Source: an uncultured Faecalibacterium sp. (GTDB lineage Bacteria > Bacillota > Clostridia > Oscillospirales > Ruminococcaceae). Taken from it: a stretch of 64,000 nt of DNA. The stretch is taken from positions 62,001 through 126,000 of the forward strand of contig CALESJ010000044.1 of assembly GCA_937907025.1 (NCBI GenBank), read 5' to 3'. Shown here in pieces: positions 8,661 to 17,047 of the stretch (position 1 is its first letter; each line of letters opens with the position of its first letter). The notes beneath the pieces were generated by a model. It saw nothing but the letters and a program-made list of their open reading frames with translations, was not told the origin of the DNA and did not search any database. Made by a program: the position numbers and the translations under genes.

Positions 8661-8697
8661 AACAGCGCCGGGCGGGTTCGACCCGGCCGGCGCTGTT
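8661..8697 (+). terminator. Hairpin between greA and lysS
   Basis: An 11-bp stem, AACAGCGCCGG / CCGGCGCTGTT, with an inner GGGTTCGACCC hairpin. The following CTATTTAC is a poor U-tract, so read-through into lysS is likely. No separate lysS promoter is seen. Confidence 0.55.
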
Positions 8698-8724
8698 CTA
8701 TTTACAGAAAAGAGGAATCTTCTC

Positions 8725-10215
8725 ATGCAGAACACCCCCGTCAACGCCGCCACCGAGCAGGCTGTGCGCCGCCAGAAGCTGGCGGACCTGCAGGCTGCCG
8801 GGCATGACCCGTTTACCATCACCAAGTATCCGCAGGACGCTTTCTCCGCCGACCTGCAGGCCGAATTCAAAGACCTGCCCGCCGAGAGCGAAACCGGCAA
8901 GGTCGTCACCCTGGCCGGCCGCCTGATGTCCAAACGTGTGATGGGCAAGGCCAGCTTTGCCCATCTGCGCGACGCCAAAGGGGACATCCAGATCTTTGCC
9001 AAGCGGGACGTGCTGGGCGATGAGCCCTACGCCGCTTTCAAAAAGCTGGATGTGGGCGACATCGTGGGCTGCAAGGGCGAAGTGTTCCGTACCCGCATGG
9101 GTGAGCTCAGCGTGCGCATCAGCGAGCTGACCCTGCTGTCCAAGAGCCTGCTGCCCCTGCCCGAGAAGTTCCACGGCCTGACCGACCGGGAAGCCCGCTA
9201 CCGCCAGCGGTATGTGGACCTGATCGTCAACCCGGAAGTCAAGCAGACCTTCGTGCGCCGCAGCCAGATCCTGCGGGAACTGCGCGCCTTCCTGGACAAC
9301 AAGGGATTCCTGGAAGTGGAAACCCCTATTCTGACCCCCTTTGAGATCGGCGCTTCCGCCCGTCCCTTCATCACCCATCACAACACCCTGGATATGGACA
9401 TGGTGCTGCGCATCGAAACCGAGCTGTACCTGAAGCGCCTGGTCGTGGGCGGTATGGACCGTGTGTATGAAGTGGGCCGTATCTTCCGCAACGAGGGCAT
9501 GGACCCTAAGCATAACCCCGAGTTCACCACCATCGAGCTGTACCAGGCCTACACCGACTACCACGGCATGATGGACCTGGTGGAAGAGATGATGAAGACG
9601 GTAGCCCAGAAGGTCTGCGGCACCCTGCAGATCGAGTACCAGGGCAAGCAGATCGATCTGTCCCACTGGGAGCGCCTGACCATGCTGGAAGCCGTCAAGA
9701 AGTATTCCGGCGTGGACTTCACCACCGTGGCTTCGGATGAGGAAGCCATCGCCCTGGCCAAGGAACACCATGTGGAACTGCCCGAAGTGCCCACCAAGGG
9801 CGCCATCCTGGCCGAGTTCTTCGATGCCTTCGTGGAGGACAAGCTGATTCAGCCCACCTTCATCTACGATTACCCCGTGGAGATCAGCCCGCTGGCCAAG
9901 CGCAAGCCCAACGACCCGGCTTTCACCGAGCGTTTCGAGTACTTCATCAACTGCACCGAGTTCGGCAACGCCTTCAGTGAGCTGAACGACCCCATCGACC
10001 AGAAGGGCCGCTTCGAGCGCCAGGTCGAGGAGCGCAAGAAGCTGGAACCCACCAGCAAGGCCCAGGTGGATTATGACTACGTCACCGCGCTGGAATACGG
10101 CCTGCCCCCGACGGGCGGCCTGGGCTTCGGCGTGGACCGTCTGGTCATGCTGCTGACCGACTCCGCTTCCATCCGCGATGTGCTGCTGTTCCCCACCATG
10201 AAGCCGCTGGACTGA
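8725..10215 (+). CDS. lysS: Lysine--tRNA ligase (class II)
   Basis: This 496-residue enzyme charges tRNA-Lys. An N-terminal OB-fold anticodon-binding domain (about 55-150) precedes the class II core. Motif 2 is the region around VGRIFRNEGMDPKHNPEFT, and motif 3 is GLGFGVDRLVML near the C-terminus. The length is typical of bacterial LysS. ATG 8725 has an AGAGGA site. It lies downstream of greA, a common pairing in Firmicutes and other bacteria. A bidirectional terminator follows. Confidence 0.97.
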   Translation: MQNTPVNAATEQAVRRQKLADLQAAGHDPFTITKYPQDAFSADLQAEFKDLPAESETGKVVTLAGRLMSKRVMGKASFAHLRDAKGDIQIFAKRDVLGDEPYAAFKKLDVGDIVGCKGEVFRTRMGELSVRISELTLLSKSLLPLPEKFHGLTDREARYRQRYVDLIVNPEVKQTFVRRSQILRELRAFLDNKGFLEVETPILTPFEIGASARPFITHHNTLDMDMVLRIETELYLKRLVVGGMDRVYEVGRIFRNEGMDPKHNPEFTTIELYQAYTDYHGMMDLVEEMMKTVAQKVCGTLQIEYQGKQIDLSHWERLTMLEAVKKYSGVDFTTVASDEEAIALAKEHHVELPEVPTKGAILAEFFDAFVEDKLIQPTFIYDYPVEISPLAKRKPNDPAFTERFEYFINCTEFGNAFSELNDPIDQKGRFERQVEERKKLEPTSKAQVDYDYVTALEYGLPPTGGLGFGVDRLVMLLTDSASIRDVLLFPTMKPLD

Positions 10216-10240
10216 GAAGCTTTCCCGCATAGCCAATACT

Positions 10241-10284
10241 AAAAAGGAGCACCCTCCGATGCTGTTCGGAAGGTGCTCTTTTGT
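10241..10284. terminator. Bidirectional terminator between lysS and the VWA gene
   Basis: The stem GAGCACC / GGTGCTC is extended by CTCCGA / TCGGA across one mismatch. It has five A on the left and TTTT on the right, so it serves both convergent genes. Confidence 0.8.
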
Positions 10285-10308
10285 TTTGCATGGTGATGTG
10301 CGGGCGTG

Positions 10309-12051
10309 TCAGTCCATCTCCCGCAGCTGCCGCTGCAACAGGGAACCCACAGCCCCGGCCAGCTGGTCGATTTTGCGGATGCGCACGAATTCCCGGCCGT
10401 AGATGTTTTTCAGGGCGGGCACATCCCGGTTCAGCCCAAAGAAGACCGCGCCCACCCGGAACCCCTGCTTGCGCAGCGCCTGGACCTCGGCGGCGGTGTC
10501 GGCCACGGCGGCTTCATCGCCGTAGTCCCGGCCGATGGGAGCGGCGGAGGAGGGCGGAATCTTCTGGCTGTCGTTGGGGCTGGCGTCGGTCAGGATCAGC
10601 AGCAGTTTGTCCTTGCAGCCGGAATCCGCCAGCCGGGCGGCGGCACGCAGGGCCAGGCCGTCCCGGTTCCACCCGGCGGCAAAATAGTCGAAAATCGAGC
10701 GGCAGCCCGGGTCCTTGTAGCCTTTCAGCAATTGCAGCACCGTATAGCCCCGCAGGCTGCGGAAGGCGAAAATCTGCAATTTCACCCCGCAGCGGCGCAG
10801 GCTTTCGGCCAGGATGTACCCTTGTGCGGCAATGATTTCCTGGCTGTCCAGCCGGGAGGCGGAGGCGTCCAGCAGCAGGTCCACCGAAAGGTCCGGCTGT
10901 ATATCGTCGGTCTGCCGCAGAAAAATTGCCGGGTCCTGCACACAGGGCGCCCGCCACACCCGCCGGCTGTCCAGCCGTCCGGACCGTGCCCGCACCGGCT
11001 GGGGCTGACTGTAGGAGTGCAGGGCATCCTCCAGCTGCTCGCTCAGGCGGCGGATGCTGCTGGCATACAGCTGGCTGTTTTTGGCGTAAAAGTCCAGGTT
11101 GCGCTGCCGCTGCCGGGCGGCGTCCTGGGCGAGCTTCCGGGATTCCGGGTTTGGCGGCCGGTTGGGGGAGGGCTCGCCCCGGGTGACCCACAGGTGACAG
11201 GTGCGGTGATTGCCGGTGCACAGTTCCTGTTCCAGCGCGGCCAGGTCGTGGTCGTTGTAGATACAGCGCCCGAAACAGGCTTCGATGTACGCCCGGTCCC
11301 CCTCGGCCTGCCGGGCCGAAAGATGGTGGGCCAGCAGGGCCTTGCCCGCCGGTCTGGCGTTGGCCTCCCGCAATTGGGAACTGCGCCGCAGGACCAGCTG
11401 GTCGGTGTGGCGCACCTCGGTGGGCACAAGTTTGGTCAGCAGGGCGGCGGCTGCTCCTTTCAGGTGCAGGGCATGGGGGCCGTGGGCTGGGGCATCCCCG
11501 GAAAACAGGAAAAAGGTCCGCAGCATATCCTGCAGGGCAGCAATGACGCCCTCGGTGTCCAGGGTGCCGGGCAGGGTCAGCGCTTTGGCCAGTTCCCGGG
11601 CCCGGGGCGTCAGCAGGGGAGCGCGCCGCTGGACCAGAGGCGCCCAGCGGGCTTCCTGCTGCTCAAACACCCGGTTGTTCTTGGCCATCCACTGCTGGCG
11701 GGACATGGTTTTCTGCCGGGCAAAAAAATCCTGGGCATACTGCCGCCGCAGGTCGGTCAGGATCGGCCGCTGGGGCAGTTCCTTTTCATAGACGCAGTTT
11801 TCCAGCCCCAGCCAGACCAGCTCATCGAACATTTCCTGGTGCGGGCTGCCCGCATACCCGGCAAAAAAGGCCTCCAGCCGGGGCAGGTCCAGCCATTTGA
11901 CCACCAGGCCCACCACGCAGTTGAAGTAGAAATTCGGCTGTCCGTCCGGGTCAAAGGCCATGAACGGCGGGTCCACATCATACCGCCCGGCGGCGGCCCA
12001 GATGAGATTCAGCGCCCGGCGCTGCTCCGGGCTGTATTGACGCTGCAGCAT
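10309..12051 (-). CDS. VWA-domain protein, partner of a MoxR ATPase
   Basis: This 580-residue protein has a C-terminal von Willebrand A domain (about 390-575). Its metal site has DASAS (DxSxS) after LSVDLLL and a second Asp in LLILTDASPND. The N-terminal 380 residues are helical and charged, as in CobT/NorD-type activators. MoxR-VWA pairs act as metal-insertion or maturation chaperones for large complexes; no client gene is adjacent. The start ATG at 12051 lies 4 nt after the ATPase stop and implies coupling. An ATG at 12108 inside the ATPase gene is possible but adds an unlikely N-terminus. Confidence 0.8.
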   Translation of the reverse strand: MLQRQYSPEQRRALNLIWAAAGRYDVDPPFMAFDPDGQPNFYFNCVVGLVVKWLDLPRLEAFFAGYAGSPHQEMFDELVWLGLENCVYEKELPQRPILTDLRRQYAQDFFARQKTMSRQQWMAKNNRVFEQQEARWAPLVQRRAPLLTPRARELAKALTLPGTLDTEGVIAALQDMLRTFFLFSGDAPAHGPHALHLKGAAAALLTKLVPTEVRHTDQLVLRRSSQLREANARPAGKALLAHHLSARQAEGDRAYIEACFGRCIYNDHDLAALEQELCTGNHRTCHLWVTRGEPSPNRPPNPESRKLAQDAARQRQRNLDFYAKNSQLYASSIRRLSEQLEDALHSYSQPQPVRARSGRLDSRRVWRAPCVQDPAIFLRQTDDIQPDLSVDLLLDASASRLDSQEIIAAQGYILAESLRRCGVKLQIFAFRSLRGYTVLQLLKGYKDPGCRSIFDYFAAGWNRDGLALRAAARLADSGCKDKLLLILTDASPNDSQKIPPSSAAPIGRDYGDEAAVADTAAEVQALRKQGFRVGAVFFGLNRDVPALKNIYGREFVRIRKIDQLAGAVGSLLQRQLREMD

Positions 12052-12055
12052 GGCT

Positions 12056-12970
12056 TCAGCCCGGGAAGACCTTGGCCCGGTCCAGATTCTTGGGGATGCG
12101 TGCAGCAATCACATCCCGGATCAGGGTCTGCTCATAAGGGTCAAAGGTCTTGTTGGTGATGCACAGGTCCAGGGCCGCGGCGGCATCCAGCCCCCGCTGG
12201 ATCAGCCGCAAAGCGTCCAGCAGGCCGCGCAGGTCCACCGCCCGGGCCGAGATCTCGGCGCTGTCTGCCTTCTTGTTCAGATCGTAGAACAGCTGCACGA
12301 ATTGCCCGGCGTACCGGGAACTGATCTGCGGGAAATGATGGCGCAGCAGCTTGTTCAGGTCATCCTCGGAAATCAGCGGCAGGTCCAGCACCGCAAACCG
12401 GGAAACCAGGGCTTCGTTCAGTTCCCGGGTGCCCGCGTAGCCGTAGTTCATGGTGCCAATGAACCGGGCGGCGTCATCCACCCGGATGAGGTCGTAGCCG
12501 GGCACGTCGATGGTGCGCCGGTAGTCCAGGGTGGCATGCAGCACGGCCAGGGCTTCGTTCTTGGCCATGTTGATCTCGTCCAGAACGCCGAACCCGCCAT
12601 AGCGGGCGCACTGGCAAATGGGCCCGGGGGAAAAGACCACCTTTTCCCCGTTGAAGGTGTCTGACCCGATGAGGTAGGAGGCGTCCATATTGATGTGGAA
12701 GGATACGTTCCAGCAGGGCCGCCCGAAAGCCTGGGCCAGGTTTTCGGCCAGGACGTTCTTGCCGGTGGCCTTGGGACCGGCAAGCAGCAGGTTTTCCCCG
12801 CACAGCAGAACGGTGGCGGCCCGGTTCCAGACGTCCCGGCCATAGTACCGGTATTGGGGGTCCGGGACCCGCTCGGCCATGCCTTCCGGCACGGGATGCT
12901 CAGCGCGGAAGTCCGCAATGCCCTGGATGACGGCCGGGTCCACGCCTTCCTCTTTCAGAAAATCAAGCAT
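12056..12970 (-). CDS. MoxR-family AAA+ ATPase
   Basis: This 304-residue AAA+ protein has Walker A GPKATGKN (65-72), Walker B in GFGVLDEINMAKNE, and a conserved SRFAVLDLP sensor region. MoxR ATPases remodel or load cofactors into target proteins together with a VWA partner, encoded here 4 nt downstream. ATG 12970 has AAGGGGAT upstream; a longer frame reaching 13066 lacks a ribosome site and includes the promoter region. The client complex is unknown. Confidence 0.85.
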   Translation of the reverse strand: MLDFLKEEGVDPAVIQGIADFRAEHPVPEGMAERVPDPQYRYYGRDVWNRAATVLLCGENLLLAGPKATGKNVLAENLAQAFGRPCWNVSFHINMDASYLIGSDTFNGEKVVFSPGPICQCARYGGFGVLDEINMAKNEALAVLHATLDYRRTIDVPGYDLIRVDDAARFIGTMNYGYAGTRELNEALVSRFAVLDLPLISEDDLNKLLRHHFPQISSRYAGQFVQLFYDLNKKADSAEISARAVDLRGLLDALRLIQRGLDAAAALDLCITNKTFDPYEQTLIRDVIAARIPKNLDRAKVFPG

Positions 12971-12992
12971 AGATACATCCCCTTTTGTCTTA

Positions 12993-13021
12993 AATATAGG
13001 AAGTCCGGGCGGGATTGTCAA
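12993..13021 (-). promoter_or_regulatory. Promoter of the MoxR-VWA operon
   Basis: On the minus strand: TTGACA (13021-13016), 17 bp, TATATT (12998-12993). It directly precedes the AAGGGGAT ribosome site. Confidence 0.75.
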
Positions 13022-13042
13022 TAAAAGGATGGAGGTGCAGCC

Positions 13043-13082
13043 AAAGAAAAGGCCCCCGGCGGGCAATTGCCTTCCGGGAGCC
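13043..13082 (-). terminator. Terminator of the GH13 gene
   Basis: On the minus strand, GGCTCCCGG pairs with CCGGGGGCC (9 bp, one G-U), followed by TTTTCTTT. It lies between the GH13 stop and the MoxR promoter. Confidence 0.8.
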
Positions 13083-13101
13083 GTGTATCAGGTTGCTTTT
13101 C

Positions 13102-14655
13102 TTATTCCACCGGCAGCAGCACGGCGCTTTCGGCGGGCATGGACAGGGTGCCGTTTTCCAGCCTGGTTTCGCCGCCCAGGGCAAACACGGGCTGTCCGGC
13201 AGGGGAGAGGGCGCAGGGGCACTGCACGGCCTTGCCGGAAGGGTTCACCGCCGCCAGAATCTTCTCCCCGCCGCCGGTGCGCAGGTACACCAGCGGGTAG
13301 GCGTCGGCCTCGCAGTAAACAAACTCGATGGCGCCGTCCGCCTGCAGGGCCGGGTGTTCCTTGCGCACTTCACACAAGGTCTGCACCGTGTGCCACAGGG
13401 AGGAACTGTCGGCCATGCCGTCGGCCACGGTGGGGGCGTCAGCGGTGCCGTCCTGGGCGGTGTACAGTTTGTCCGCCTCGGCAGTGGAGAAGCCGTAGTT
13501 CTTGCCGTGGTCCCACTGCATGGGGCTGCGGGAACCGGTGCGGTTGTAGCCGCCCTCCACCGAATCCAGGTGCAGGTACCGCATGGCAATCTCGTCGCCG
13601 TAGTATACGAAGGGGGCACCGGGCATGGACAGCAGGAAGGTGAAAGCAATCTTCATCTCCTCCGGGTCCAGCCAGTGGCGCAGGCGCTCCATGTCATGGT
13701 TGCCGGAGGGAATGCACATCAGCCCCTTGCCGCTGGTCAGGTGGTAGTTCTTTTCATAGGTATCCACAAAGGCCCGGGCATTGCCCTTGCCCTCCCGGCT
13801 GAAGAAGGGATGGTCGCACCGGAACAGGTCCATGTAGTGGGAGCCGCCGAAGTGCAGCAGAAAGTCCATGTGGAAGCCGCCCATCAGGGATTTGTCCGGC
13901 TCGCCCCACTCGGACAGCATCACCGCGTCGGGGTACTTTTCGTCCATGAACCGGCGCACCTGCTGCCACAGTTTGATGGTTTCCTTGCTGTCCGGGTCAT
14001 TCTTCACCAGGGAACCGGCCATGTCGATGCGGAACCCGTCACACCCGCGGGACAGCCAGAAGTCCATCACGTCCATCATGGCCTGCCGGGTGGCCAGTGC
14101 TTCGGGGGAGTCCACCGCGCTCTGCCAGGGCTCGGTGGGGTTGGCGAAGCCGTAGTTCAGCGCCGGCTGGTTGGAGAAAAAGTTCACCGCCACGCAGCCG
14201 TCCCGGGGGTACAACCCCCGCAGAGAGCCGGTGATGTTGCCGTAGCCCGCCACATCATGCCAGATGGAATCGCTCCAGATGTAGCGCCCGGAATACTCGT
14301 TCTTTTCCACCCTGCAGGACTGGGCAAACCAGGGATGCCGGATGGAGGTATGCCCCGGCACCAGGTCCAGGATCACATGCATGTCCCGGCAGTGGGCTTC
14401 CTCAAACAGCCGGATCAGGTCGTCGTTGGTGCCGTAGCGGGGGGCTACCTGGCAGTAGTCCTCCACGTCGTAGCCCGCATCCCCGAAGGGCGAAAGAAAA
14501 CACGGATTCAGCCACAGGGCGTTGCAGCCCAGGGTGCGGATGTAATCCAGTTTCTGGATGATGCCGTTCAGGTCACCGATGCCGTCGCCGTTGGTATCAA
14601 AGAAACTCTGGGGATAAATCTCATAGAAAATGCTTTTCTTCAGCCAGTGCTCCAT
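13102..14655 (-). CDS. GH13 alpha-glucosidase/alpha-amylase family enzyme
   Basis: This 517-residue (beta/alpha)8 glycoside hydrolase has the GH13 triad: nucleophile D211 (DGFRIDMAG), acid/base E249 (MLSEWGEP) and D321 (SGNHDMER). The N-terminal YEIYPQSFFDTNGDGIGDLNG block is typical of oligo-1,6-glucosidase, trehalose-hydrolase and alpha-glucosidase subfamilies. There is no signal peptide, so it is cytoplasmic and probably acts on imported alpha-glucosides. A small C-terminal beta domain is present. ATG 14655 has GGGAGG upstream. The exact linkage specificity cannot be set from sequence alone. Confidence 0.88.
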   Translation of the reverse strand: MEHWLKKSIFYEIYPQSFFDTNGDGIGDLNGIIQKLDYIRTLGCNALWLNPCFLSPFGDAGYDVEDYCQVAPRYGTNDDLIRLFEEAHCRDMHVILDLVPGHTSIRHPWFAQSCRVEKNEYSGRYIWSDSIWHDVAGYGNITGSLRGLYPRDGCVAVNFFSNQPALNYGFANPTEPWQSAVDSPEALATRQAMMDVMDFWLSRGCDGFRIDMAGSLVKNDPDSKETIKLWQQVRRFMDEKYPDAVMLSEWGEPDKSLMGGFHMDFLLHFGGSHYMDLFRCDHPFFSREGKGNARAFVDTYEKNYHLTSGKGLMCIPSGNHDMERLRHWLDPEEMKIAFTFLLSMPGAPFVYYGDEIAMRYLHLDSVEGGYNRTGSRSPMQWDHGKNYGFSTAEADKLYTAQDGTADAPTVADGMADSSSLWHTVQTLCEVRKEHPALQADGAIEFVYCEADAYPLVYLRTGGGEKILAAVNPSGKAVQCPCALSPAGQPVFALGGETRLENGTLSMPAESAVLLPVE

Positions 14656-14711
14656 AAAAAAACAGCCTCCCTGTCCTGTTCCGGTATGGCCGGATACGAA
14701 TTTCTGCTTGC

Positions 14712-14717
14712 ATTATA
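14712..14717 (-). promoter_or_regulatory. Candidate -10 element of the GH13 gene
   Basis: TATAAT on the minus strand lies 57 nt upstream of the start codon, but the matching -35 is poor (TTTCCG-like). A weak -35 would fit an activated promoter; no cre-like site was recognised. Confidence 0.4.
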
Positions 14718-14826
14718 GCACGTTTTGCCCCGGCGGAAAAGCGCCAAAACCCACAAAAAAATGGGCCGCGGCACCGTCATCTCCGGCCCCGTATGTCAAA
14801 ACCGTTAAAAATGTGTCAATTTCCCC

Positions 14827-14855
14827 TTGCGCTGCGGCCCGTTTATGCGTATAAT
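14827..14855 (+). promoter_or_regulatory. Promoter of pgk
   Basis: TTGCGC (14827-14832), 17 bp, TATAAT (14850-14855). The leader to the pgk start codon is about 90 nt. Confidence 0.75.
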
Positions 14856-14950
14856 AAAAACATAGCGAAAGGGGATACTGCGCCCCGCCGCCAGGTAAAC
14901 CGCAATTGCAGAAATTCCGCAACAAAACGGATCGAGAGGAGATTTTTACC

Positions 14951-16159
14951 ATGGGTTTGGGCAAAAAGACCATCGACGATGAAAACTACGCCGGCAAGCG
15001 CGTTCTTGTCCGCTGCGACTTCAACGTCCCGATGAAGGACGGCGTCATCACCAACGACAACCGCATCAACGCGGCTCTGCCGACCATCAAGAAGCTGATC
15101 AATGACGGCGCCAAGGTCATCCTGTGCAGCCATCTGGGCAAGCCGAAGAACGGCCCTGAAGAAAAGTTCAGCCTGGCTCCCGTTGCTGTGCGCCTGTCTG
15201 AAAAGCTGGGCCAGCCCGTCACCTTCGCCGATGACGACAACGTTGTCGGCCCCAAGGCCAAGGCTGCCGTGGCCACCATGGGCAACGGCGATGTGGTTCT
15301 GCTGCAGAACACCCGTTTCCGCAAGGAAGAAACCAAGAACATCGACACCTTCAGCCAGGAACTGGCTTCTCTGGCCGAAGCTTATGTGGATGACGCTTTC
15401 GGCTCCTGCCATCGCGCTCACTGCTCCACCGCCGGTGTCACCAACTATATCAAGGATACCGCTGTCGGCTACCTGATGGAAAAGGAAATCAAGTACCTGG
15501 GCAATGCCGTCAACGATCCCGTCCGTCCCTTCACCGCCATCCTGGGCGGCGCCAAGGTTGCGGACAAGCTGAACGTCATCTCCAACCTGCTGGAAAAGGT
15601 CGACACCCTGATCATCGGCGGTGGCATGGCCTACACCTTCCTGAAGGCCCAGGGCTACGAGATCGGCACCAGCCTGTGCGACGACTCCAAGCTGGACTAC
15701 TGCAAGGAAATGATGGAAAAGGCCAAGGCAAAGGGCGTCAAGCTGCTGCTGCCCGTTGATACCGCCTGCGTGGCTGCTTTCCCGGATCCCATCGACGCTC
15801 CCGTCGAAACCAAGATCTGCCCCGTCACTGAGATGCCCGCCGACATGGAAGGCTGCGACATCGGCCCCGCTACCATGAAGCTGTTCGCCGACGCCGTCAA
15901 GGCTTCCAAGACCGTTGTGTGGAACGGCCCCATGGGCGTGTTTGAGAACCCGACCCTGGCTGCCGGCACCCTGGCTGTTGCCAAGGCCATGGCCGAAAGC
16001 GACGCTACCACCGTTATCGGCGGCGGCGACAGCGCGGCTGCTGTCCAGCAGATGGGCCTGGGCGACAAGATGACCCACATCTCCACCGGCGGCGGCGCCT
16101 CCCTGGAATACCTGGAAGGCAAGGAACTGCCCGGCATCGCTGTCATTCAGAATGCGTAA
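14951..16159 (+). CDS. pgk: Phosphoglycerate kinase
   Basis: This 402-residue glycolytic enzyme transfers phosphate from 1,3-bisphosphoglycerate to ADP. The N-terminal substrate motif is VLVRCDFNVPMKDG (about 17-30). The C-terminal nucleotide site has GGGMAYTF, and the end carries GGGDSAAAV and STGGGASLEYLEG. ATG 14951 follows GAGAGGAG. It is strongly codon-biased, as expected for an abundant enzyme. It heads pgk-tpiA-gpmI, but an intrinsic terminator lies after it, which probably lowers expression of the distal genes. Confidence 0.97.
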   Translation: MGLGKKTIDDENYAGKRVLVRCDFNVPMKDGVITNDNRINAALPTIKKLINDGAKVILCSHLGKPKNGPEEKFSLAPVAVRLSEKLGQPVTFADDDNVVGPKAKAAVATMGNGDVVLLQNTRFRKEETKNIDTFSQELASLAEAYVDDAFGSCHRAHCSTAGVTNYIKDTAVGYLMEKEIKYLGNAVNDPVRPFTAILGGAKVADKLNVISNLLEKVDTLIIGGGMAYTFLKAQGYEIGTSLCDDSKLDYCKEMMEKAKAKGVKLLLPVDTACVAAFPDPIDAPVETKICPVTEMPADMEGCDIGPATMKLFADAVKASKTVVWNGPMGVFENPTLAAGTLAVAKAMAESDATTVIGGGDSAAAVQQMGLGDKMTHISTGGGASLEYLEGKELPGIAVIQNA

Positions 16160-16170
16160 TTAACCCGCTT

Positions 16171-16200
16171 TGCGCGGCGGCTCTGCCGCCGCGCATTTTT
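16171..16200 (+). terminator. Intergenic terminator between pgk and tpiA
   Basis: A perfect 11-bp GC-rich stem (16171-16181 with 16185-16195), a 3-nt loop and five T. It is a complete terminator placed inside the glycolytic run, 14 nt before the tpiA ribosome site. Confidence 0.85.
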
Positions 16201-16228
16201 GACGGATATAAAACAGGAGGTTTTTCTC

Positions 16229-16999
16229 ATGGATAAGCAGAATCGCAAAGCCGTTATTGCCGGCAACTGGAAAATGAACATGACCCCCACCGACGCGGGC
16301 CATCTGCTGGACCACCTGATCCCGCTGGTCGCCGACGCCGGCTGCGAAGTCGTCGTCTGCGTGCCCGCCACCGACCTGTGCGTGGCCGTGGCCAAGTGCT
16401 CCGGCACCAACATCCATGTGGGTGCCCAGAACGTTCACTTTGAAAAGTCCGGTGCTTTCACCGGTGAGATCAGCGCCGACATGCTGACCGACCTGGGCGT
16501 GGAATACGTCGTCATCGGCCACAGCGAGCGCCGTCAGTACTTCGCCGAAACCGACGAAACCGTCAACAAGCGCACCAAGGCTGCTCTGGCCGGCGGCCTG
16601 AAGCCCATCATCTGCGTGGGCGAGAGCCTGGCTCAGCGTGAGGAAGGCGTCACCGAGGAACTGGTCCGCATGCAGGTTAAGATCGCCCTGAACGGCGTGA
16701 CCGCAGACGAGCTGAAGAACGTCATCATCGCGTACGAGCCCATCTGGGCCATCGGTACCGGCAAGACCGCTACCGCCGACCAGGCCGAGGAAGTCTGCGC
16801 CGCCATCCGCAAGGTGGTGGGCGAGCTGTACGGCGAGGACGCCGCCAAGGCTCTGACCGTCCAGTACGGCGGCAGCATGAACGCCAAGAACGCTGAGGAA
16901 CTGCTCAGCAAGCCCGACGTGGACGGCGGCCTCATTGGCGGCGCCTCCCTGAAGGCCGACCAGTTCGCCATCATCGTGGACGCAGCCACCAAGGGCTGA
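16229..16999 (+). CDS. tpiA: Triosephosphate isomerase
   Basis: This 256-residue TIM barrel interconverts dihydroxyacetone phosphate and glyceraldehyde 3-phosphate. The catalytic residues are visible: N13 and K15 (AGNWKMN), H97 (VIGHSERR) and E169 (AYEPIWAIGTG), with the mobile loop 6 after E169. ATG 16229 has AGGAGG eight bases upstream. It lies between pgk and gpmI in the same direction. No other promoter is obvious, so it depends on read-through of the terminator after pgk. Confidence 0.97.
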   Translation: MDKQNRKAVIAGNWKMNMTPTDAGHLLDHLIPLVADAGCEVVVCVPATDLCVAVAKCSGTNIHVGAQNVHFEKSGAFTGEISADMLTDLGVEYVVIGHSERRQYFAETDETVNKRTKAALAGGLKPIICVGESLAQREEGVTEELVRMQVKIALNGVTADELKNVIIAYEPIWAIGTGKTATADQAEEVCAAIRKVVGELYGEDAAKALTVQYGGSMNAKNAEELLSKPDVDGGLIGGASLKADQFAIIVDAATKG

Positions 17000-17047
17000 G
17001 CCGGGCGGACATTTCACCCTAAATTTAGGTAAGGAGCAATTTTTCCC

